This document shows, piece by piece, positions 56,901 through 64,000 of a DNA stretch of 64,000 bases (the stretch's first letter is position 1; each line of letters starts with the position of its first letter). This DNA comes from Erodium maritimum (Eukaryota > Streptophyta > Magnoliopsida > Geraniales > Geraniaceae), in the NCBI GenBank assembly GCA_963921825.1, contig OY997593.1, positions 58,698,039-58,762,038 of the forward strand. Reading direction: 5' to 3'. The translations under genes were made by a program, and so were the position numbers. The notes beneath the pieces were generated by a model. That model was not told the origin of the DNA. It ran no database searches and worked only from the letters and a program-made list of their open reading frames with translations.

Positions 56901-59900
56901 TGTAATAACCACTCCCGGTCAACGCCAGTCAAACCTGCGAAAAACAGGAAAATTTAAAAAATTTGAGCAGACACTGAATTGGACCCCGAGGGTCATACCG
57001 GACTTAAGTTGACCCCGTTATCGACCAAAGAGAGTTTCGGGGGACTCAGGGCAACTTTCTGATCAATTTGGGAAATGTTGACTTTTCGCCGGAAAAGTCA
57101 ACCGAGCGACGTTTTGGTCCATTCGAGGACCGTTTTGGATCCAAAAATCTTAGCCGTCGTCGCAGCGGTCTTAGTTGAGCCGTTTCCTTGTAGCCCGTGA
57201 AGTTTCGTAATTTCTTGGAAAAAGTGCCCGTTTGGGGCCCGAGACGGCCGAATTTCGCGAATCTGACTAAAAATATCTAGGAGATATTTTCCAAAAGGTG
57301 TGGGACCCACTTTCCACTTGTCAACAAATTGGTGGCGTTAGGTTTTGTGGAAAAAAACAAAAGATGAGAAGTTGAGGGTTAGTTTTGCAATTATGATAAA
57401 ATTATGTGGTTTGAATTAAAACAAAAAGGAAGACAAAGGGATGGTCGGCCATGTTGTTCAAAAAGGAAGGTTTTGGTGTTTTTAGAAAGAGAAAGAGGAG
57501 AGAAGGAAGAAGAGAGAAAAGAGAGGTGGTGTTGTAGAGTTTTGGTGATTCCCGTCGATCAAACCGTTGGATCGTCTCAACGATAGAAGATTCAAGCTCA
57601 CACCGTCATTCTCTACGGTGAGCACCTAACCGATTTTCGTTTTTTTAAGTTCGAATTTTAGGGTTTGAGTTTAAACGATTCAAATATGGTTGGGTTTTGG
57701 TTAGAATTGATTTAAAGATGAATGTTTGAGGTTTGGGGTTCGTTAGGAACGTTTTGGGGCAAAAAGGGAATTTTGCCAAGCTTGGCCGGGTGGGGCCCAC
57801 GTGCTCGGTTGATCGGGTTTTGTGTTCGGGTGGTTTAGAACGTTCCCCGGATCATTTATCCACAACCGAATTGAAATTTGGAATTAAATTGGAGAAATTG
57901 TAATTTATCGGGTTTAGAAACTTTAAACGTCATTTAATTGACTCGGAAGTCGTAATTCGATTCGGGCAAGTACATTGGGACCCTTGATTTATTCTAAGAC
58001 CGTAGAAACGAAAACGGAAATTTTTGGAGCCCCGGAAGGCAATTTATAAAACCCGGGCAGATTCGCCATGTCGGGCGAATCGGGCCTTTACGGGTCCCTT
58101 ATCGACAATGTCGAGTAATTGGGAAGTTTGGGAGTGATCGACATTGTCGGGGTTAAGTTTTGGCTTCGAGTTTAATGATTTTGAGTTTGTTACTGCAAGT
58201 TGTTAAGTGCCTTTAAATTTGTGTTCTTTTAGATCGTGCCACGGACCGAGGTAAGGGAAAGCTGGGTGAGTGACTGAGATCATCACCGGAGCTCGTGGTT
58301 TGGCTTTTGGGAGAACACGCACGAGGTAGGGAAAAGTAGCCGGATCTCGGCCCTGACTAGGGAAAGTTAACAGTAGAATTGCATGTGACACCGGGGTGTC
58401 GTGGGTTGAGTAGGTTTATTTAAATATTAGAAATGCATGATACGGAATCGTAGCAATTATTAGAAAAGCGTGATACGGGATTGTAGCGTTTAAGAGAAAA
58501 GCATGTGACACTTAGTAGTGTCGTAGGAACAGAGAACTTAGCGATAATTGAATTACTGGAGGCATATGACCATGCCCGGAGGTTGTTTGTGAACTTATCG
58601 ATATTAGGAGTACTGGAGGCATATGACCATGCTCGGAGGTTGATTGAGAAACGGTTGATATTAGGACTGTTGGAGGCTTGGGTTAAGCCGGAGGTTAATT
58701 GTTTATTTGTGTTTGGGTGGCCTTGAGAGCTCGTGTTGTTATCGTTGAGTTTTTGGTGGCCATGAGTGCCTGTGGGGTTGTTGAACTCGTGTCTTTACCT
58801 TTGGTGTTTTGGGTGGCCTTGAGAGCCCGTGTACTAAGGCTGGTGTCTTTGGCTGGCCTACCGAGTTAGAATCTCGGGGGGTTGCAAGCTTTCTTTAGCT
58901 GGCTTACGAGTTAGAGTCTCGGTAAGTTGCAAGCGTGTTTTATGGTTGGTGTCTTGGGAGGCCGTGAGTGCCTGTGGGGCTGTTGAGTCCGTGTCTTAAT
59001 GTCGGTGTGTCTTGGGAGGCCGTGAGTGCTTGTGGGGCTGTTGAGTCCGAGTTTTACGGTTAGTGTCTTGGTGGCCATGAGTGCCTGTGGGTGTTGAACC
59101 TGTGTTGTTACTGGTTGTTGATTTTGCTTGTGATTGTGTTTGTGATTGTGATTGTGATTGCGATTGTGGTTACCGGAGGTTGGGGGCCCGCTTCTTGAAA
59201 CGTAGGTCCACGAACACACGCGTCTGCATGTTCAGACAGGGTAGGGGGCCCGCCCGCCAATAAAGGGGTCCTGGTCGCGCGTGTGTGGTTTGGGTTTGTG
59301 AGCATACCTTGGCTGGCTTATGGGTTAGAGTCCCAGTAAGTTGCAGCATTTTCCGGCTGGCTTATGGGTTAGAGTCCCGGTAAGTTGCAGCATTCTTGGG
59401 TTGGCCTGACCGGGTTAGAGTCCCGGGAGGGCGTTCTTGGTAGTTGGTTTGCGATCCTTTGTGATCTTGTTTGGTGTGCGATCCTTCGTGATCTTTTTTG
59501 GGGTGTGATCCCTTGTGATGCTGTTTGGTGTTGCGTAACTTTCTTTTGAGTCCTTGGAAGAGGTCGTCAATGGTTGTGTCGGGTCTACTTTACGTGTCAG
59601 GGTGTTGAGATTGGTCAAGGGAGGCAACAATGGGTGTATGTTCAGTCAGAGTACTTGGGTTGGGGATGGTGTTCCCCGTTGTTGAGTCGTTGTTGGTGTT
59701 ACCTGTTTTGTCTGCTAGTTATGCCGTAGTCAGTCTGTTATCCGTGGTGGTGAGCGAACGCTCACCCCTAGCTGCTTTTCCTACAGGTACTGTTCGTGGG
59801 ACGAACTAGGTGAGCTCTCGAAGCTTGTGGAGCTAGGAGCGGAGTTCGGGTTTTGTCTTTTGAGTCTAGTGACGGATACCTTGTACTTTTGTCCACTTGT

Positions 59901-60042
59901 TGGGACGTATTTTAAATTTTAAATAGTATTTTGTTGAACTAAACTGATATTTTAAAGTGTTTAAATGGAAAAGGTTTCAAAGTGTTTTATTATTTTAAAT
60001 GTTCGCGTCCCGAGTTCGGTTTACTGAAATTGGGGCGTGACA
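56901..60042 (+). mobile_element. Solo LTR, 3.1 kb, with 5-bp target duplication
   Basis: Begins TGTAATAACCACTCCCGG, ends AATTGGGGCGTGACA, and is flanked by ATCCT at 56896-56900 and 60043-60047. There is no internal gag-pol, so it is a solo LTR left by recombination, or a non-coding large element. It contains several families of short repeats (58550-59420: GGAGGCATATGACCATGC, GTGGCCATGAGTGCCTGTGGG, GGGTTAGAGTCCCGG, and GATTGTGATTGTG at 59120-59170). Its 3' end and the GATTGT stretch resemble the foldback LTR at 4131-6075, suggesting related Ty3/gypsy families. A transcript-like segment (57430-57600) has only short frames. Confidence 0.85.
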
Positions 60043-61150
60043 ATCCTCATCGGTCATACGGAGCCATTAGGGAGAATATTATGAACTTTCTGCACACATC
60101 TGGTTTGGGTGGTCACTCAGGAATTACAACCACTACATGAAGAAAACAACTCACTTCTACCGTTCTTACATGAATCAAGATATTATCACCTTTGTGAAGG
60201 AGTGTAATACATGTCAAAGATGAAAAATTGAGAACATTGCATATCTTGGCTTGCTTCAGCCTCTCCCTATACCATTTTCTTCTTTAAAGCACATTTCCAT
60301 GGACTTCATTGAGGGCCTTCTTAGCTCTGAAGGCTCTGATAGCATTTGGATTATGGTGGAAATTTTTTCAAAAATATGCACACTTCATTCCTCTCCACCA
60401 TCCTTACACTGCATCTTAGTTGGCACATACCTTCTTCTCTTTTATTTTCAAATTATATGGATTGCCTGAATAACTTATCTCAAACAGGGACATATTATTT
60501 ATGAGTCATTTTTGGCTGGAACTATTCGAGAGGGTAGGAGTAAACCTCAAACTATCAACATCCTATCATCTTCGGTCTGATGGACAAACATAGAGGGTAA
60601 ACCAATGTTTGGAGAACTACTTGAGATCCATGACCCACCAAAACTCCCAAGAAATGGGCTCACGATAGGAGTTTTGGTATAACACATATTACCATTCATC
60701 TCTCAAAATGTACCCCTTCCAAACATTGTATGGTTATGTACCACCTTTGATGGGGCTTACTGGTGACATTTCTAAGGTCCCAATTATGAAAGACTTCTTA
60801 TAGAACAGATAAGAGCAATTCAGGTTACTGCAAGAGAACCTTAAAAAGGCTCAACAAAGAATCAAAACGTGGGTTGATAAGAACAGAACTAAGAGACACT
60901 TCTATATAGGGGATTGGGTATATCTCAAACTCCAACCCTGCAGACAAAACTCAATCAACCAGGGGAAAATCATCAAAGTGGTTGCTATGTTTTATAGCCT
61001 TTTCCACATAATTGAAAAGAAAGGCACAATTGCTTAAACTCTAAGGTTTTTTAAGGGGTCCAAAATTCACCCGACTTTCCATATGGTTCTACTTAAATGA
61101 CAATTAGGCCACAAAAACAGACTTCACCAGTCTCTCCCTGATACCACCTC
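60043..61150 (+). pseudogene. Ty3/gypsy integrase and chromodomain-side remnants
   Basis: The translation shows LHTSGLGGHSGITTTT (zinc-binding start), SVIHVK, FPWTSLRAFL (core strand), a frame with EFGLPE..., and later QLQENLKKAQQRIK..DKNRTKRHF, the C-terminal region shared by gypsy integrases. Stops are frequent. Confidence 0.72.
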
Positions 61151-61395
61151 TAATGGCTAGCTCAAGCTATTCCCTATAACAATTTTCTAGACCAGGATGA
61201 TCAGACTATCGAATGCTGCAGTGGTCTAATATATGATTCACTAGGATAAGTCCACCGTTGAAGATGTTATATGGGAGGATGCTTCAATGATCCGACCGAT
61301 ATCCCGGATGGAATAGCTCGAATCTAGGATTGAGGACAAACATGTTTGAAGAAGTGTGCCCTGCCACGATTGCTTCATCCTCAAGCAAGTCCCGA

Positions 61396-61789
61396 AGTTC
61401 AAATAAAGAATAAGATCGAAACGCAACGTTTGAGTTAGTGAATTCAGTTGCCAAACAATCGTTAGGATGGCCACGCGTCTTACTCTTATTCGTTGTCCTC
61501 ACGAGAGTCATCCAGCTCAGTATAGTCCTTTTGTGGTCCTGCAAAACAAAGCAGAGTACGTGCTGGCGCTGCAATGGTTCTTCCTCCTAATTTCTAGTTC
61601 AGCTACAATACAAAATGTAGCAATGTTTAGGGTTTTAGGTATCGAATGAATCATTGGCTATCTATAGCAATAAAAAGGAGCCTATAATAGCTTGTTGTTT
61701 ATATAATCGTTCTTTAAATTGCAATGCAAAGCTCCATCATTTCCATTTCTAGTACTAATTCGAGCTAAGTATTGTTTACCTTCCTAACA
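61396..61789 (+). repeat. 3' LTR of the Ty3/gypsy element
   Basis: Matches the 5' LTR throughout with many differences; ends CTTCCTAACA. The start (about 61396) is approximate because the TG terminus is mutated. Confidence 0.78.
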
Positions 61790-61794
61790 CTTTC

Positions 61795-63535
61795 CGTCTC
61801 TTATAGACACGCGTCTATGTAGCCTTCCCATTTGAAAGTCACGCTATACTCTGTATGCTTTCTTTTCTCTCTATCTTTTTTTCTTTCTTCCTTTCTCCTC
61901 GGAGCCGCTAAAGTTTCCCTTTCTCCTCCTATCATCTATTATCCATTGTAGCCGAATAAATACAACAATGATCGGTTTAATCGACAACCGACCTTCCAAC
62001 GTAAAACCAATCACATTTTCTCTCCATGTATCAGTGGAGTAAATCGAACAACCGATAATTTCGGTCCGGTGACCATAAATAACCAGGCCGTCATTAACCA
62101 ACCCCTAACCTATGTCTCAAATTTGTTTATGTTCCACCAAGAGTTGGAAGATAATGTACTAAACATAAAATAACGTACATTTGGATATAGAAATTACGTG
62201 GCTCGACAATCTTATCTGCTCCCGGTATGCTCCATATCTTCATGGATACGATGTTCCCTTTCCTATCTCATAAAAAAATACTCAATTCAAATTGGGCCAG
62301 AACAAGTAATTTCTCTGATATTGTGAGGATATATACATTTAACTTTACAAGGCCCACAGTAGGCGACAACCAATACAGCTACACAAGAAGCAGACCCCCC
62401 CTAAATACGAGACAAAGCATCATATTAAGAGATCCCCCACGCACAACCCCAATCATACCCCGTAAAATACAAGTAAATCCAATTACCCTTTTCTCCACCC
62501 AAAACATACAAATCGCCTCTCCCAATCAAATGTACCACAAAACAAGCTAATTTACTTCTCTAACATGCCCAATCCTTGACACATCTGTTCTCCATGTCGG
62601 CTCTGACCTTTGGTGGCATATTTCACCAAATACTTCCACCATTACCTCATTTTCATCTTCTTAAATGGTTGCCACTTTCAGGCAGGATCGAAACATTGGC
62701 GATTGACTGTTAACCTCCACGAGGCAAGAATTACTAAGCCCGCAGAGATATGGCACTCTACCCATCGGGTTTAAACCCAATTGGTTCTTAGATCGAATAA
62801 TGATTATTGTTTAAATGTAGAGATTAGCCTTAAGAGCATAATTAAATTATTTTCTACAGCCTTCTTTTATCTTCTCTCCCAAATACAAAAGAAATAATTG
62901 TTCTTCCTCCACTGTCATCTCAAAAGTTGAAAACATCAAATCGTTGCTCGGTGTGCATACACTAGAGACTTCGTATTTTCGGAACTATATCAATTTTGTT
63001 CTACATATCAAGTAAGTAAGACTTTTAATTTTATCATTGATTCAAATGCAAATAGATCGAATCATTTTATTCCGCTGCGAACATATAATGTTTTTCGATC
63101 TTCAGGGGGATCTTCCACGTGGTGTCCTTCGGAATATGTATTACACGTCGGGATTTAGGTGGCTGGGCCAAGGCTTCGAACCATACTCACAAAGTCTGTA
63201 TTCGTGATACGTTCAGAAAATAGTGGGTGCACCCACCGATCCCACCAAACGGTCATAACAGTAGTCCGAACAAAGGAATACAACCAACACATGTTATTAT
63301 GTTTTTTTAACAAAACTATTTTCAGGTGAAATTAAAAATTGCGTTCCACGTATAAACAAAAACAGATCAGTCAAGTTTACAGCTGAAGGAAGGACTTCGC
63401 ACAAGTTACACCTCAAGTACAGAAAAATCTGTGTTCAGGAAGAGAGAAAAGAATAAATTAAAAGCTCATCGAGAATCGGTTATCGGTGTGTGGTTGATCC
63501 GATTCGCAGCCAATCCGCCTTGAAACGCGCACCAA
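61795..63535. other. Spacer and TMEM50-like promoter, no gene seen
   Basis: AT-rich sequence. Short frames at 61871-62101 and 62227-62550 have no domain or codon structure. The last 150 bp form the leader of the next gene. Confidence 0.5.
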
Positions 63536-64000
63536 ATGGACTTGGGGGAGCTCTGGGGAATCTTCGGGCCAGGCATCGCCGGCGCTGTCTTCGGCACCGG
63601 CTGGTGGTTCTGGATCGACGCCGTCGTTTGCAGCTCCGTCAAGGTCTCCTTCGTCCACTACCTTCCCGGTCCGCCTCCACCTCTTTCTCTACGGCTCTTG
63701 TCAACTTCACTGATGCTAGGGTTTCACATTATGCGCGAATTTTTCTATGCGTGATCAGTGATCGTTGAATTCGCAGGTATATTTGCATCAATTGCGGCTT
63801 TGATGTTCAATTGCGTTCGGAAAGAAGACATTGATTACTCACCCTATGAGGAAGGCGAGTGGAGGTAAGCAATTTGGTGTTTTCTACTTGTCTTCTTCGA
63901 TTTCTTATTTTTCTCGCTGAACTTTGGATTGCCATGTCACTGTCGGAGTGCTGATTTTGGCCTTCAAGCTGACTTTGCTTCTTCTTCTTCTTTTGCTCTT
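63536..64000 (+). CDS. TMEM50/UPF0220-like membrane protein, first two exons (partial)
   Basis: A small multi-pass membrane protein of the endomembrane system; the biochemical role of the family is poorly defined. Exons 63536-63668 and 63777-63864 have GT-AG borders (CCCG|GTCCGC, TCGCAG|GTATA, GAG|GTAAGC). The joined frame reads MDLGELWGIFGPGIAG, a first membrane helix (VFGTGWWFWIDAVVC), HYLPG|IFASIAALMFNCV (second helix), then RKEDIDYSPYEEGEW, a conserved family block. The start is fixed by this similarity. The gene continues past the window edge after the phase-2 donor, so the last two helices are not seen. Confidence 0.9.

Larger units (their letters stand above)
52978..61789 (+). mobile_element. 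Old Ty3/gypsy element split by a solo LTR
   Basis: LTRs at 52978-53387 and about 61396-61789 are diverged by many substitutions and indels. The initiator-Met tRNA primer site TGGTATCAGAGC is at 53389-53400. Flanks CTTTT (52973-52977) and CTTTC (61790-61794) fit a decayed 5-bp duplication. Gag, protease, RT, RNase H and integrase occur in that order on the plus strand (integrase after RT, hence Ty3/gypsy), with many stops. The 3.1-kb LTR at 56901-60042 was inserted later, between RNase H and integrase. Confidence 0.9.

Noticed and set aside
62690-62775. tRNA-like cloverleaf impression
   Set aside because: No proper A and B box pair and no acceptor stem could be paired.

Overview
This is nuclear DNA from a flowering plant, almost certainly a eudicot. 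The evidence is spliced genes with GT-AG introns, a class C auxin response factor carrying a miR160 site, a plant-type beta-1,3-galactosyltransferase, a VPS9A-type Rab exchange factor, and dense AT-rich intergenic DNA full of plant LINE, Copia, Ty3/gypsy, hAT, Mutator-like and Harbinger sequences. I cannot name the species. I see no prokaryotic or organellar genes, no CRISPR and no tRNA or rRNA gene.

Host genes. Five loci look real: an ARF17-like gene (13645-17809, minus, 2 coding exons, 570 aa); a beta-1,3-galactosyltransferase (18672-21113, minus, 10 exons, 391 aa) directly upstream of it in the same orientation; a VPS9A-like Rab5-GEF (40410-44907, plus, 5 exons, 473 aa); a single-exon 183-aa protein of unknown function (46600-47151, plus); and the first two exons of a TMEM50/UPF0220-like membrane protein running off the right edge (63536-63864, plus). 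They have unrelated cellular roles and are simply neighbours.

Layout. 0.9-2.4 kb holds a degraded direct duplicate of part of the ARF intron. 2.4-12.0 kb is a nest: an old LINE broken by an inverted-repeat LTR element, a second ORF1-only LINE and a hAT element. 12.2-21.1 kb is the ARF and galactosyltransferase block with three Mutator-like foldback elements. 23.0-25.3 kb is a chimeric retrocopy that includes intron-less galactosyltransferase exons. 26.1-28.0 kb is a minus-strand ORF1-only LINE with a 15-bp target duplication. 28.3-34.8 kb is a Copia element whose pol is mostly missing and replaced by an unrecognised coding sequence, with two hAT insertions. 35-39.8 kb holds LINE-like remnants, a foldback element and a dead Harbinger transposase. 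40-47.2 kb holds two host genes. 47.5-52.7 kb is a young Copia element with three disabling lesions. 53.0-61.8 kb is an old Ty3/gypsy element split by a 3.1-kb solo LTR. TMEM50 starts at 63.5 kb.

The most informative results are insertions that can be polarised within this window, because an empty copy of the site exists elsewhere in it (three cases), and the precise intron loss in the galactosyltransferase retrocopy, which also validates two of the predicted introns. I found no convincing new enzymatic or defence system. The least explained coding sequence is the long reading frame inside the Copia element (about 29.9-33.3 kb).
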